Assembly (NCBI RefSeq): GCF_019469265.1
Contig: NZ_CP048268.1
Span: 1,147,501-1,211,500, forward strand
Direction: 5' to 3'
Source: Lactobacillus panisapium
GTDB taxonomy: Bacteria > Bacillota > Bacilli > Lactobacillales > Lactobacillaceae
Length of the DNA stretch: 64,000 nt
Part shown: piece after piece, positions 9,285 through 18,254 of the stretch
Layout: each line of letters begins with the position of its first letter
Numbering within the stretch: the stretch's first letter is position 1
The notes under the pieces: generated by a model
Told to the model about the DNA's origin: nothing
What the model saw: only the letters and a program-made list of their open reading frames with translations
Databases searched by the model: none
Translations under genes and position numbers: made by a program

Positions 9285-10004
9285 TTAAGCTAAAATATTA
9301 AATAATGCTGCTGCTAGTGAACCACCTACAAGTGGTGCAATGATTGGAACCCAACTGTAGGCCCAATCAGAATTGCCTTTATTGGCGATTGGTAATAATT
9401 GATGAACCAATCGCGGTCCAAAGTCACGTGCAGGATTCAATGCAACCCCAGTAGGTCCACCAAGTGATAAACAAACTGAAGTAATTAAAAATCCAGCTAA
9501 TAATGGGTTTAAGCCATCGGCTAAATCACCGTTAGTTAAGGCTAACAAACCATAAACCAGGATAAAGGTTGCAATTAACTCAGTAAAAAAGTTCCAAACA
9601 TAATTTCTAATAGCTGGAGCTGTTGCAAAAGAAGTTAAAATTGCTTCTTCGTCCTTAGTTTCCGCCCAGTGCGGATAATAGGTTAGCCAAACTAAAACTG
9701 CCCCGACAATCGCTCCTAACACTTGAACTGCAAAATATGGTAATACTGCAGACCAAGGCAATTTATGAGCAATTGCCATCGACAACGTAACTGCCGGATT
9801 ATAATGGCCCGGACAGAGCCATCGTGCACTGAACACGCTGAATGCAACGGCAAAGCCCCAGCCAAAAGAAACAACTATCCAGCCACTCCCTTTGGATTTA
9901 GACTTGTTTAGGTTCGTCCCGGCACACACGCCATCACCAAGTAAAACTAGCATCGCCGTGCCTAGAAACTCCCCAACCAATTGCATTGTAAAGTTATTAT
10001 TCAT
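9285..10004 (-). CDS. glpF: MIP family glycerol facilitator / aquaglyceroporin
   Basis: This 239-residue, six-helix channel has both pore motifs: HYNPAVTLSMA near residue 66 and ALNPARDFGPRL near 190. The Asp after the second NPA-R is the residue that marks aquaglyceroporins rather than strict aquaporins. It should admit glycerol or dihydroxyacetone by diffusion. It precedes, on the same strand, no gene of its own operon but lies next to dhaKLM (10144-12113), which phosphorylates dihydroxyacetone. RBS GAGAGGG precedes the ATG. Related LAB channels can also pass water, lactic acid or other small neutral solutes, so the physiological solute is inferred from context. Confidence 0.9.
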   Translation of the reverse strand: MNNNFTMQLVGEFLGTAMLVLLGDGVCAGTNLNKSKSKGSGWIVVSFGWGFAVAFSVFSARWLCPGHYNPAVTLSMAIAHKLPWSAVLPYFAVQVLGAIVGAVLVWLTYYPHWAETKDEEAILTSFATAPAIRNYVWNFFTELIATFILVYGLLALTNGDLADGLNPLLAGFLITSVCLSLGGPTGVALNPARDFGPRLVHQLLPIANKGNSDWAYSWVPIIAPLVGGSLAAALFNILA

Positions 10005-10143
10005 ATCCCTCTCCTACCTCGATTATTGTGCTACAATCGTAGTCTTGTGAAATAATTATCAGTAGTAAATTACTCCCGGGAACAAATATATAACTTTCTG
10101 TCTCTTTTGTAAATATCAAAATTGCGCGAATAAAGGCTTAACA

Positions 10144-10518
10144 TCATTGCTTAACAACTAAAGGCTGTAATTGTTTTTCTATTTCATTAAGTGGGACATT
10201 AGCTTGAAGTAAACTAGCGGCAGTATAAGCCCCTTCAATAAGTGCTGTGTTATATAAATGAACTTTTTTGTCTGAAAACTCTACGGCCATGTCTAGGTTC
10301 ATTTTGGCACTGCCTAAATCATAAAAAGCTAAGATTTCATCTGCCTGATTTTCGTTAAAAGCCTTAATAATTTTATCCATACTGGTGCCAATATCGTTGT
10401 CATTGGTACCACCAGCAAGAGTGAGCGGCACATCTTTAGCCACCTGCTTAATAAGTTTTTCAATGCCGACAGTTATTTCTGGCACATGAGAAACAATAGT
10501 TATTCCTAAAGTCATCAT
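10144..10518 (-). CDS. dhaM: DhaM, PTS-EIIA-like phosphoryl donor subunit of dihydroxyacetone kinase
   Basis: The 124-residue single-domain protein matches the EIIA-mannose fold: GITIVSHVPEI at the N-terminus supplies the phosphorylated His, and AGGTNDNDIGTS near residue 36 is the family signature. It would accept phosphate from HPr and pass it to the ADP bound on DhaL. The single-domain form is the LAB type; the E. coli protein carries additional HPr and EI-like domains. Its start overlaps the stop of dhaL by one base, showing translational coupling. Confidence 0.92.
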   Translation of the reverse strand: MMTLGITIVSHVPEITVGIEKLIKQVAKDVPLTLAGGTNDNDIGTSMDKIIKAFNENQADEILAFYDLGSAKMNLDMAVEFSDKKVHLYNTALIEGAYTAASLLQANVPLNEIEKQLQPLVVKQ

Positions 10519-11099
10519 TATCCTTCCGTTTCGAGTAATGCTGTGAATAAGTAGCCACTTGATTGTGAACCTGGGTCAACATGTCCTTTAGAACGTTCAC
10601 CCAAATATGATGCTCGACCTTTTTTGGCAATCATTGGAGCGGTACTTTTAACTGCAGCAGTAATTCTAGACTCGGTTAACTGGCCTTCTTTAACTTTTGG
10701 TACTAGTTGTGCCCAGACATCAACCATAGTTTTATCCCCTGGTTGTGCGCCACCGCGTTTTTCAATTCCATTTAACGCAGCTTCTAATAATTCGCCTAAA
10801 TCTGTTGTAGTAGCACTTTTTTTAGCCATTTCCAAGAAAGCTGTTCCGTATAAAGGACCAGAGGCGCCACCAACTGTTGAGATTAAGGTCATTGCAATCT
10901 CCTTTAGAGCCTCTGACTCTGAAGCTGGAGGAGTAGTAGAAAGTTTTTTAACTACCGCTTGCATACCCCGATCCATATTAAAGCCGTGGTCACCATCTCC
11001 GATTGGCGTATCAAGATCACTTAAAAGTTGCTTATTTGCAGCTATTTTGGCAGCAAACTTTGTCATCCACTCAATTGTTTGATTGACAGTTAATTCCAT
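10518..11099 (-). CDS. dhaL: DhaL, ADP-binding subunit of PTS-dependent dihydroxyacetone kinase
   Basis: This 193-residue protein has the nucleotide/Mg site GDGDHGFNMDRG (about residues 31-42), followed by GGASGPLYGTAFL and PGDKTMVDVW. These are the hallmarks of the DhaL fold that holds ADP as a permanent cofactor and transfers phosphate to the sugar bound to DhaK. It lies 18 bases after dhaK and overlaps dhaM. Confidence 0.95.
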   Translation of the reverse strand: MELTVNQTIEWMTKFAAKIAANKQLLSDLDTPIGDGDHGFNMDRGMQAVVKKLSTTPPASESEALKEIAMTLISTVGGASGPLYGTAFLEMAKKSATTTDLGELLEAALNGIEKRGGAQPGDKTMVDVWAQLVPKVKEGQLTESRITAAVKSTAPMIAKKGRASYLGERSKGHVDPGSQSSGYLFTALLETEG

Positions 11100-11117
11100 T
11101 TAATTATTCTCCTTAAT

Positions 11118-12113
11118 TTACCAAGCAATAGTTTCAACCGGAGTATTTAAATACTCGAACCATTTGTCATCTTGAATTTCAAGCATAGTAAGTGAAATCC
11201 CGGCCATGTCCAAAGAGGTCATATAATTACCAACCTTGGTAAACACAGGCTTAAGGCCTCTCTCATTCAGCTGGTTGAATAAGTCATTAGTAAAAACGTA
11301 TTGCTCCATTAGCGGAGTAGCACCCATGCCATTCACCAGCACAGCATACTTTTTAGCAGAATCTAACTTTAGTTCGTTATCAAGTTTTCCTAGCAATTCC
11401 TTTACTAATTCATTAGCAGGTTTAATCTTTTCAACCCGATAGCCTGGTTCTGAATGAATTCCAACCCCATACTCAATTTCATCATCTTTTAACGTAAAAC
11501 CTGGTTTACCCGTTTCTGGATTGGTAGCAGCCGAAAGAGCCACAGCAATTGTTTTAATATTTGGCAAAACTTGCTTGGCCAGTTCTTCAATTTCTGCTAG
11601 ACTAGCCCCATTTTGAGCAGCTGCACCTAAAATTTTGTGCATCAAAATTGTTCCCGCAACACCGCGGCGACCCTGCGTATAGGTGCTATTTTCAACCGCA
11701 ATATCGTCATCGACAACAATAGATTTAACTTTGATATCTTCCATCTCCGCCATATCCATTGCCATTTCAAAGTTCATAACATCGCCCGAATAATTTTTGA
11801 TGATTAGAAAAACACCGTTTCCATGGTCAGCCGCTTTAATTGCGGCATAAATCTGATCTGGTGTAGGCGATGTAAATACTTGTCCGCATACAGCTGCACT
11901 TAGCATTCCTTTTCCAACAAAGCCTGCATGGGTCGGTTCATGGCCTGATCCACCTCCACTAACTAGGCCTACTTTACCCGTCATTGATGCTTCATTCGCA
12001 CGCACCAATGCATCAGTTTGCGGTATTCGCCGAATATATTGCGGATATGCCTTGCTCATCCCGCTAACCATTTCGTCAACGACATCGTTAGGATTATCAA
12101 TAATCTTTTTCAT
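11118..12113 (-). CDS. dhaK: DhaK, dihydroxyacetone-binding subunit
   Basis: The 331-residue protein carries VSGGGSGHEPTHAGFVG near residue 53, and GIHSEPGYR near 220 supplies the His that binds dihydroxyacetone covalently as a hemiaminal. GGAGG is 9 bases before the ATG at 12113, so I chose that start over the TTG six bases upstream. First gene of dhaKLM; a cre-like site (12162-12175) lies about 50 bases upstream, pointing to CcpA control. With GlpF it forms a glycerol/dihydroxyacetone use module. No glycerol dehydrogenase gene is visible in the window. Confidence 0.95.
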   Translation of the reverse strand: MKKIIDNPNDVVDEMVSGMSKAYPQYIRRIPQTDALVRANEASMTGKVGLVSGGGSGHEPTHAGFVGKGMLSAAVCGQVFTSPTPDQIYAAIKAADHGNGVFLIIKNYSGDVMNFEMAMDMAEMEDIKVKSIVVDDDIAVENSTYTQGRRGVAGTILMHKILGAAAQNGASLAEIEELAKQVLPNIKTIAVALSAATNPETGKPGFTLKDDEIEYGVGIHSEPGYRVEKIKPANELVKELLGKLDNELKLDSAKKYAVLVNGMGATPLMEQYVFTNDLFNQLNERGLKPVFTKVGNYMTSLDMAGISLTMLEIQDDKWFEYLNTPVETIAW

Positions 12114-12161
12114 TACCAAAAGCCTCCTTTTTAGTTAAATCAGTTATAAATCAATTATAGC

Positions 12162-12175
12162 AATAAGCGCTTTCA
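12162..12175 (-). promoter_or_regulatory. cre-like catabolite-response site upstream of dhaK
   Basis: Minus strand TGAAAGCGCTTATT matches the cre core TGNAANCGNTNNC with an AAGCGCTT centre. Confidence 0.6.
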
Positions 12176-12194
12176 TAAACTATTGCTGAAAACA

Positions 12195-12220
12195 AAAAAA
12201 CGAAGATTGCTCTTCGTTTT
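12195..12220 (-). terminator. Terminator after the nitroreductase gene
   Basis: Minus strand AAAACGAAGAGCAATCTTCG followed by a T run, just past the stop at 12225. Confidence 0.75.
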
Positions 12221-12224
12221 CGCT

Positions 12225-12707
12225 TTATTTAATTAATACTTGGTATCGTTTAGATCGATCATCATCCGGATGTTCAGCTGCATGACCACATGCGACAATG
12301 ACACTTGCCTCGTAATCATCAGAAATACCTAAGTCTGCTAGCAATTTGTCATCAGTATTGAGAATTCTCGCCGCATTCATTAAATAAACTGAACCTAAAT
12401 TTAAATCTGCTGCTTCAATCATAATGTTTTCAGCCGCTACGGAAGCATCACGTTGACCAAACATACTATCTTTCTTTACGTTAATAACAAAAAGAAGTGG
12501 TGCCTCATAACAAGCATTCTTGGTTAAAGTTTCAATTCGCTCAAGAAGAGAAGTATCTTTCACGACAGTCATCCGCATGTCTTTTGCTTGGTGCATTCCA
12601 CACGGAGCCGCCTGAAAAGCTGCAATCAACTTAGTAATATCTTCTTGATCAACTTTTTCATCAGTGTATTTCCTAATTGCTACTCTTTTAAAAACAGAAT
12701 CAGACAT
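12225..12707 (-). CDS. Small nitroreductase family flavoprotein
   Basis: The 160-residue protein has the nitroreductase layout: VAIRKYTDEKV near residue 7 for phosphate contact with FMN, PCGMHQAKDMR near 34, and DASVAAENIMIEAADLNLGS near 88 at the dimer/FMN face. Proteins of this size are FMN-dependent NAD(P)H oxidoreductases of unknown natural substrate. AGGAG lies 8 bases before the ATG at 12707, so I preferred it to the ATG 9 bases upstream, which sits on top of the RBS. It stands alone, with a terminator behind it. Confidence 0.85.
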   Translation of the reverse strand: MSDSVFKRVAIRKYTDEKVDQEDITKLIAAFQAAPCGMHQAKDMRMTVVKDTSLLERIETLTKNACYEAPLLFVINVKKDSMFGQRDASVAAENIMIEAADLNLGSVYLMNAARILNTDDKLLADLGISDDYEASVIVACGHAAEHPDDDRSKRYQVLIK

Positions 12708-12750
12708 TAGCTGCATCTCCTTTTTAAAATGATGACCTAAATTGATTTAA

Positions 12751-13512
12751 TTATTGAGCTATAATTTTACTACTTTTATGATTCAAATTTTCCCATCTGA
12801 TGTAGTATTTATCAGTAATTTGAACATACTTTTTACCGTGAATCTTCTTGGCACTAATGACCATTACAGTCTTACCTTTTTTAACATAAACGTTAGCCTT
12901 GCGAACGCCTTTACTATTATAAACGTAAGACTTCTTCTTTACCTTATATTGGACTGCCTTAAACAACTTAACGTTTCTAACGCTAATATATTGATTCTTC
13001 TTATTGTTAAAACCAATTAAAGATTTGCCATTCGGACTTGCAAGACCGGAAACAAGAATTATAGTGCCCTTCTTTAACTTGGAATTTTTCACACGTTTAC
13101 CATCTTTATCATAAACATATGAATTTCTCGTTAATTTAGCATACTTACCCATTAATGATAATGCTTTAGAAGAATCTGCCGTATTTTTACTTGGCTTCTT
13201 AGAAGTATCATTGCCGGCTGCTGGCTTAGTTTGATCACCGGTTGTTGGTGTCTTAGCAGTGTCTTGGCCAGTTGTAGGCTTGGTTTGATCACCAGTTGTT
13301 GGTGTCTTGGCAGTATCTTGGCCAGTTGTAGGCTTAGTTTGATCACCACTTGTTGGCGTTGTCGGGGTTGTCGTAGACGTACCCTTAGAAGAATCGCTGT
13401 TAGTGGTTGGCACAGGTTGATTAGTTTCTGCTGCCAATACTGGAGCTGCTGCACTTAAACTAAGTGATAACGAAGCAGCACCAACTAAACCTAAAATTGT
13501 TTTTTTGTTCAT
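12751..13512 (-). CDS. Secreted S-layer-associated (SLAP domain) protein with Thr/Pro repeat linker
   Basis: The 253-residue protein has a signal peptide (ILGLVGAASLSLSLSAAAP, cleavage near VLA-AE at residue 28). A Thr/Pro/Asp/Lys-rich linker follows, with a near-perfect 18-residue unit (TPTTGDQTKPTTGQDTAK) present about 2.5 times. Two C-terminal SLAP-type repeats of roughly 60 residues start at KLTRNSYVYDKDGKRVKN and KKKSYVYNSKGVRKAN. SLAP repeats bind secondary cell-wall polymers in Lactobacillus. The linker probably spans the wall. No LPXTG is present, so attachment is non-covalent. Function beyond surface display is unknown. Confidence 0.88.
   Translation of the reverse strand: MNKKTILGLVGAASLSLSLSAAAPVLAAETNQPVPTTNSDSSKGTSTTTPTTPTSGDQTKPTTGQDTAKTPTTGDQTKPTTGQDTAKTPTTGDQTKPAAGNDTSKKPSKNTADSSKALSLMGKYAKLTRNSYVYDKDGKRVKNSKLKKGTIILVSGLASPNGKSLIGFNNKKNQYISVRNVKLFKAVQYKVKKKSYVYNSKGVRKANVYVKKGKTVMVISAKKIHGKKYVQITDKYYIRWENLNHKSSKIIAQ
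13223..13356. repeat. 54-bp tandem repeat inside the SLAP gene
   Basis: Units begin at 13223, 13277 and 13331 (the last partial). They encode the Thr/Pro-rich linker and could vary in copy number between strains. Confidence 0.85.
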
Positions 13513-13719
13513 ATTTACACCTCATTAAAATATCTATTTGTTTCTATTTTACTACTTTATGCCAAATTTTTCCTGTTAAAACTTAAATGGATTATTCACG
13601 TGAATATTAATAAGAAATTTTTAGTTTAAACTTATCTTGCAATATCTTATAAGGAATTAAAAACGGTTTTGCTTTATACTATTTAGGGGAACAATATTTT
13701 TTAATTAAGGAAGGCTGAC

Positions 13720-14574
13720 ATGAAGCAGAAAAAAAGCGACACAATTGAAATTTTAGTTACAATTGACCAAAACTACATTAAGCCACTTGAAGTAATGATG
13801 TATTCAATGAAACTTAATAATATGGAGCAAAATTTTTGCATTTGGTTAATTCATGATAATATTGCGGATTCTGCTCTTCGTAACCTAACGAAATACGGTG
13901 AACAAATTGGCATGCAGGTCAAGACCGTGGCAATGAATAATAATATTATTTTTCCTGACTCACTGTTAAATTTACATGATTACCCAAAAGAAATGTATTT
14001 TAGGTTATTATCTGGTCAAGTTTTACCAGCTAGTTTGCATCGGGTACTCTACCTTGATCCTGATATTCTAGTAATCAACTCACTGAGAAAGCTGTGGGAA
14101 TTGGATCTAGCTGGCAACATGTTTGCTGCTGCTGTTCATGAGGGCTTGACCGATATTATGAGTTCAATCAACAATATTCGGTTAGGCACGACCACCGGCT
14201 ACTTTAATTCAGGCATCATGTTAATGGATCTTGATGAAATGCGTAAAAAAGTCAAAATCGAAGACATCACGGCAGCAATTGAGAAAAATCATGATACGCT
14301 TATTCTGCCGGATCAGGATATTCTCAACTACCTTTATGGTGAAGATATTTTAAAAATACCTGAAACGCTTTGGAACTATGATGCTCGCGCATACTCAGTT
14401 TATTTAGCTAGAAGTACTGGCGATTGTAATATCGAGTGGGTTATGGAAAATACTTCAATCTTACACTTTTGTGGCAAGCCTAAACCTTGGCAAAAAGAGA
14501 AACACTCGAGATTTAAAGCTCTCTATCTCAACTATCAGCAAATGACAAACCGCATCTTAATGCAGCAAAAATAA
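13720..14574 (+). CDS. Glycosyltransferase family 8 protein
   Basis: The 284-residue protein starts with a Rossmann-like ETILVTIDQNYIKPLEVMM-type strand pattern and has RVLYLDPDILVINSLRKLW near residue 110, where DPD is the metal-binding DxD motif. GYFNSGIMLMDL near 166 and LPDQDILNYLY near 195 are further GT8 signatures. FCGKPKPW near the end fits the family's C-terminal HxGxxKPW region. It would transfer a hexose (Glc or Gal) from a UDP-sugar, probably to a wall polymer, glycolipid or protein. No signal peptide. RBS GGAAGG precedes the ATG. Confidence 0.88.
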   Translation: MKQKKSDTIEILVTIDQNYIKPLEVMMYSMKLNNMEQNFCIWLIHDNIADSALRNLTKYGEQIGMQVKTVAMNNNIIFPDSLLNLHDYPKEMYFRLLSGQVLPASLHRVLYLDPDILVINSLRKLWELDLAGNMFAAAVHEGLTDIMSSINNIRLGTTTGYFNSGIMLMDLDEMRKKVKIEDITAAIEKNHDTLILPDQDILNYLYGEDILKIPETLWNYDARAYSVYLARSTGDCNIEWVMENTSILHFCGKPKPWQKEKHSRFKALYLNYQQMTNRILMQQK

Positions 14575-14731
14575 ATACGATATTTAGCCTTTTTCTATTG
14601 ATGGAGCCAAGAACTGTGCTAAAATATAAAAAGTTGCCGAATATCAAGCGACACAAAGCATTACGTAATTTGTGTATAGTTAATCGCAAATAAGTCCTGC
14701 TTAAAAAAATTTATAGAAAAGAGAAGAAAAT

Positions 14732-15013
14732 ATGGCTTCAATTAATAAATCTGAACTTACCAAAGAAGTTGCAGCAAAAACTGGTCTTAAGCAAAAAGAC
14801 GCAGAAAAAGTTATTGATTCTTTAATCGAATCAATCAAGGACAACTTGGCTAAAGGTGAAAAGGTTCAAATTATCGGCTTTGGTTCATTCGAAGTTCGTG
14901 ACCGTGCTGAAAGAAAAGGTAGAAACCCACAAACTGGTAAGACCTTAACCATTCCTGCAACCAAAGTGCCAGCTTTCAAACCAGGCAAGGCTTTAAAAGA
15001 CGCTGTTAAATAA
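14732..15013 (+). CDS. hup: HU family nucleoid protein
   Basis: The 93-residue protein has the HU fold and the signature [20 protein letters not shown] (residues 46-65), with the DNA-intercalating proline in the following arm region. It compacts DNA as a dimer. RBS AGAGAAGA precedes the ATG; a strong terminator follows directly. Confidence 0.96.
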   Translation: MASINKSELTKEVAAKTGLKQKDAEKVIDSLIESIKDNLAKGEKVQIIGFGSFEVRDRAERKGRNPQTGKTLTIPATKVPAFKPGKALKDAVK

Positions 15014-15032
15014 TTTAATTACAAGCGAAAAA

Positions 15033-15064
15033 AACAACAAGCAAAATTTGCTTGTTGTTTTTTT
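15033..15064 (+). terminator. Terminator after hup
   Basis: AACAACAAGCAAA / TTTGCTTGTTGTT hairpin followed by a T run; A run upstream makes it usable for metI in the other direction too. Confidence 0.85.
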
Positions 15065-15075
15065 GTTGTCCTATT

Positions 15076-15777
15076 CTACCTATTTTGGTGGTTCAATTTT
15101 TTAGCTAAAAAGTCACCGGTAATTTGCACAATAAAGATTAAGATAATAACTAGAACTGTGGCTGCAAAAGTCACATCGTTATCGAAACGCTGGTAGCCAT
15201 AAGAAATGGCCGTATTACCTAAGCCACCGGACCCGATAGCACCAGCCATCGCGGTTAAGCCAATTAAGCTAATGATTGTCACTGTTGATACTCTAGCCAA
15301 TTCTGAACGAGCTTCGTTTAAGTAGACATTAAAAATGATATCCCAGGTTGTTGCTCCTAAGCTTTGCGCTGCTTCAATTTTTCCGTGATCAACACTTTCT
15401 AAAGCCACCTGAACTTGACGAGCATAGAAGGGAAAAACTCCAAGTGATAATGGAACCAGTGCAGCATTCATACCGATCTGCGTTCCGACTATTAATTGGG
15501 TAAACGGAGCAATGAAGGCTAACAAAATAATAAACGGAATTGCCCGAAAAATTGAAACAATTTTATCACAAATATTAAACCAAAACTTATTTTGTCTAAT
15601 TCCACCTTCTTTGGTTAAAACTAGAATTACTCCGAAGAGAATACCTAAAATGCCACCAAAGATTGCTGACCAAAAAGTCATAAATAAAGTTTGAAAAATA
15701 CTAGTTCCCCAGCCAGTATCGCCGCCCCAGCCTAAGTTCACGACATTTGGAAAAATTTTACTAAACCAACTAATCAT
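15076..15777 (-). CDS. metI: Methionine ABC transporter permease MetI
   Basis: The 233-residue permease has five hydrophobic segments and the EAA-loop [19 protein letters not shown] typical of MetI. It follows [13 protein letters not shown], another conserved MetI segment. AAAGGGGA precedes the ATG at 15777; this start overlaps the end of metN by 8 bases. Last gene of metQNI. Confidence 0.93.
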   Translation of the reverse strand: MISWFSKIFPNVVNLGWGGDTGWGTSIFQTLFMTFWSAIFGGILGILFGVILVLTKEGGIRQNKFWFNICDKIVSIFRAIPFIILLAFIAPFTQLIVGTQIGMNAALVPLSLGVFPFYARQVQVALESVDHGKIEAAQSLGATTWDIIFNVYLNEARSELARVSTVTIISLIGLTAMAGAIGSGGLGNTAISYGYQRFDNDVTFAATVLVIILIFIVQITGDFLAKKLNHQNR

Positions 15778-16831
15778 ATAAATTCCCCTTTTCATTCAAC
15801 CTAGTTACTGCTACTCCTTCTTCGGTTAAAAAGGCAACAGTCTGCTTCTGCTTATCGCTATCACCTTTGACCAAAACTAAAAGCGTACCGATTGGTTCAT
15901 CATCTAGTAACTCGACGTTCCCATAAAGCATGCTAGTTTCGACACCAATCTGGCGGTAAAGGTCAATAATAATTGATTTGGTTACGTTAGCTAAACTATA
16001 AATAAGTTGGTAAATTGCTTCATGATCATTTAGCTTAGTTAAATTTAGCGACTCTAATGTGTTAATTACTTCTAGTGAGCCGCCTACAAAGCTCTTTGTT
16101 AAGCTGTTTTTCGGATGCAAGACTACATCACGTAGCGTACCGTTTTCAATGATTTTTCCTTGCTGCATTAAAGCAACTTTGTCACAAATCTTTTTAACTG
16201 CGCTCATTTCATGTGTAATCAAGACAATTGTAAGGTTGAGTTCTTCTTTTAATTTTTTCAGGAGGGTTAAAATCTGTTGGGTATTTTGCGGGTCAAGTGC
16301 ACTAGTAGCTTCATCCGAAATGAGAATATCTGGTTCATTGGCTAAAGCACGTGCAATTGCAACCCTTTGCTGCTGCCCACCGGATAATTGAACCGGGTAA
16401 AAATCTGCCTTTTCCTTTAAATCAACTAATTCTAACAGTTTTAGGGATTTTTCCTCTATTTCCTTATCTTTTAAGCCAGAATGCTTTAAAGCAAAAGCAA
16501 CATTTTCAACTACGGTAATTTCGTTAAGCAAGTTAAAGTTTTGAAAAATCATTCCGATTTTCCTACGCTCCAATTGCAGATTCTTGTTAGAAATCACCTG
16601 CTTACCGTCTTTGACAAAATCTGTGCCATTAACTTTAATGTTCCCAGCCGTTGGTTTTTGTAATAAATTAATTGTTCTAACTAAGGTTGACTTACCTGCC
16701 CCAGAAAAGCCAACAATACCGTAAATATCACCTTTTTCAACGGTTAGGCTGACATCATGGACTGCATGCACTATTTTTCTTTTTTTATCAGCGAAATCAA
16801 CGTTGACATGTTGCAACTCAATAATACCCAT
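15770..16831 (-). CDS. metN: Methionine ABC transporter ATPase MetN
   Basis: The 353-residue protein has Walker [10 protein letters not shown] near residue 40, the signature [15 protein letters not shown] near 140, and Walker [14 protein letters not shown] near 162. A C-terminal NIL/ACT-like domain (about residues 275-350) is the sensor that inhibits transport when methionine is bound in E. coli MetN. TGGAGAAA precedes the ATG at 16831. Confidence 0.95.
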   Translation of the reverse strand: MGIIELQHVNVDFADKKRKIVHAVHDVSLTVEKGDIYGIVGFSGAGKSTLVRTINLLQKPTAGNIKVNGTDFVKDGKQVISNKNLQLERRKIGMIFQNFNLLNEITVVENVAFALKHSGLKDKEIEEKSLKLLELVDLKEKADFYPVQLSGGQQQRVAIARALANEPDILISDEATSALDPQNTQQILTLLKKLKEELNLTIVLITHEMSAVKKICDKVALMQQGKIIENGTLRDVVLHPKNSLTKSFVGGSLEVINTLESLNLTKLNDHEAIYQLIYSLANVTKSIIIDLYRQIGVETSMLYGNVELLDDEPIGTLLVLVKGDSDKQKQTVAFLTEEGVAVTRLNEKGNLYD

Positions 16832-16860
16832 TAAATTTTCTCCATTCACTTAAAAACTAA

Positions 16861-17718
16861 TTAAAACTTGATGTCCCAAGCAGTTTTTTGCATGTCACCG
16901 TAATATTTCTTGTCTAAGCGCTTAGTTTCTTCGGTTTGGTAGGCCTTCACAACGGCGAGGTAATCTTTATTCTTCTCCTCACCTTTACGAGCACAGATGA
17001 TGTTAACCCATTTTAATGAATCCTTGTTAACCGGCTCAACAAAGATTGTTTGTTTCTTACCTAAACCAGCGGGACGAGCAAAGTCATTATTAACAACTGC
17101 GGCATCAACTGAGTCAATTACCCGACCACATTGATCAGCATTTATTTCTTTAATTTTTAGGTTTTTAGGATTTTTCACAACGTCAGCAACAGTAGCTAAT
17201 TCCTTGCCTTTACGCAGTTCAATTAAACCGGCATTTTTTAAAACAAAAAGTGCACGGGATTCGTTGCTGGCATCATTTGGAACTGCAATTGTAGCACCTT
17301 TTGGTAAGTCGCTCAGTTTGTGATATTTCTTGGAATATAATCTGATCGGATTAATTTCTGTGCGGCCAATTGCCACTACGCCGCCCTTATTCGCTTTATT
17401 CCACGCTTTCAAAAAGGCATAGTGCTGAAAGGCATTTAAGTCAATATCACCATTTTTAACGGCTTTATTTGGCTGGTTGTAATCGGTAAAGTTCTTCACT
17501 TTAACCGTTACACCGTATTTCTTTTTTGCAGTAGCCGCAACATGATTCCAAATATCTTCCTTTGGCTTAGTTTCACTAACTATTCCCACAGTAACCACAT
17601 GGTTGCCACCCTTTTGACTATTATTAGGTTTGGGGCCAAAGCTAAACCACCCAATCACAATCACAACTAAAGCGACGATTACGCCGATAACAATATTTCT
17701 TGTCTTCTTCTTCGACAT
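16861..17718 (-). CDS. metQ: Methionine ABC transporter substrate-binding protein, membrane-anchored without lipobox
   Basis: The 285-residue NlpA/MetQ family protein binds D/L-methionine for MetNI. GGAGG precedes the ATG at 17718. After KKKTR there is a single helix (IVIGVIVALVVIVIGWFSF) but no cysteine, so the usual lipoprotein anchor is absent and the protein is probably held by an uncleaved helix. Family signatures are VTVGIVSETKPKEDIW, FTDYNQPN and DLNAFQHYAFL. It is the first gene after a methionine T-box, which supports methionine as the substrate. Confidence 0.9.
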   Translation of the reverse strand: MSKKKTRNIVIGVIVALVVIVIGWFSFGPKPNNSQKGGNHVVTVGIVSETKPKEDIWNHVAATAKKKYGVTVKVKNFTDYNQPNKAVKNGDIDLNAFQHYAFLKAWNKANKGGVVAIGRTEINPIRLYSKKYHKLSDLPKGATIAVPNDASNESRALFVLKNAGLIELRKGKELATVADVVKNPKNLKIKEINADQCGRVIDSVDAAVVNNDFARPAGLGKKQTIFVEPVNKDSLKWVNIICARKGEEKNKDYLAVVKAYQTEETKRLDKKYYGDMQKTAWDIKF

Positions 17719-17747
17719 TACAGAACCTCCAAAGTTCAACAAAAAAA

Positions 17748-18021
17748 GCACTCATCCCTAAAAATAAGGACGAGTGCTTCGCGATACCACCTTTAATTTG
17801 TTTATTACTCACGTAATAAACCTCAATAGCTATCTATCAATAGCTTGCACAAATAACGGATGCAACTCCGCCGAAAGCTAAATATCACTAACGGTCATCA
17901 TTTCAAGCCCATGTTCATTATTCCTTGTCTGCTAACTCTCACCAAAATGTTAGCTCTCTTTATCAACTTGGCAAATAACTACTCTGCTTTTCAAGATGTA
18001 TTAATTATTTAATTGTTTATT
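17748..18021 (-). promoter_or_regulatory. T-box leader of metQNI, methionine specifier
   Basis: The minus strand shows AGAGAG, a GCTAAC/GTTAGC stem, the T-box core AGGTGGTATCGCG (17780-17792) and a terminator with arms AGCACTCGTCC and GGGATGAGTGCT plus T run (17748-17779). The specifier region GGAATAATGAACATGGGC offers AUG followed by A at 17916-17918 (a second ATG at 17910-17912 is less well placed). Uncharged tRNA-Met would stabilise the antiterminator. Confidence 0.9.
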
Positions 18022-18050
18022 AATTTAGCACCTAGTTTTAGTTCTGTCAA
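18022..18050 (-). promoter_or_regulatory. SigA-type promoter of the methionine T-box
   Basis: Minus strand TTGACA (18045-18050), 17-base spacer, TAAATT (18022-18027), directly before the leader. Confidence 0.75.
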
Positions 18051-18062
18051 CCACGTTTAAAA

Positions 18063-18254
18063 TTATTTTTGCTGATGCTTGTGAAAATTCTGATATTGAT
18101 CCCAATTATCACGCGCGACCACAAAGGTAATGATTGCCATGCCAATTACTTGCCACCATAAGTTAGGATTGATCATTTCAGCTTGAATAATACTATTAAC
18201 AAGGATCAGGATACTGATCACTAAAACGATTACGCTTATGATCATCTTCTTCAT
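18063..18254 (-). CDS. Small two-helix membrane protein, unknown function
   Basis: The 63-residue protein has two hydrophobic helices (IISVIVLVISILILVNSII and WWQVIGMAIITFVVA) and a charged tail ending HKHQQK. AGGAGA lies 6-7 bases before the ATG at 18254, so this start is preferred over the ATG 21 bases upstream. It overlaps the 3' end of the DHFR gene by 59 bases on the same strand, so it is translated from the same mRNA. I do not recognise the family. Confidence 0.7.
   Translation of the reverse strand: MKKMIISVIVLVISILILVNSIIQAEMINPNLWWQVIGMAIITFVVARDNWDQYQNFHKHQQK

Noticed and set aside
13152..13454. Repeat-rich frames on both strands over the SLAP linker
   Set aside because: They are shadows produced by the 54-bp repeats; no RBS and no plausible protein.
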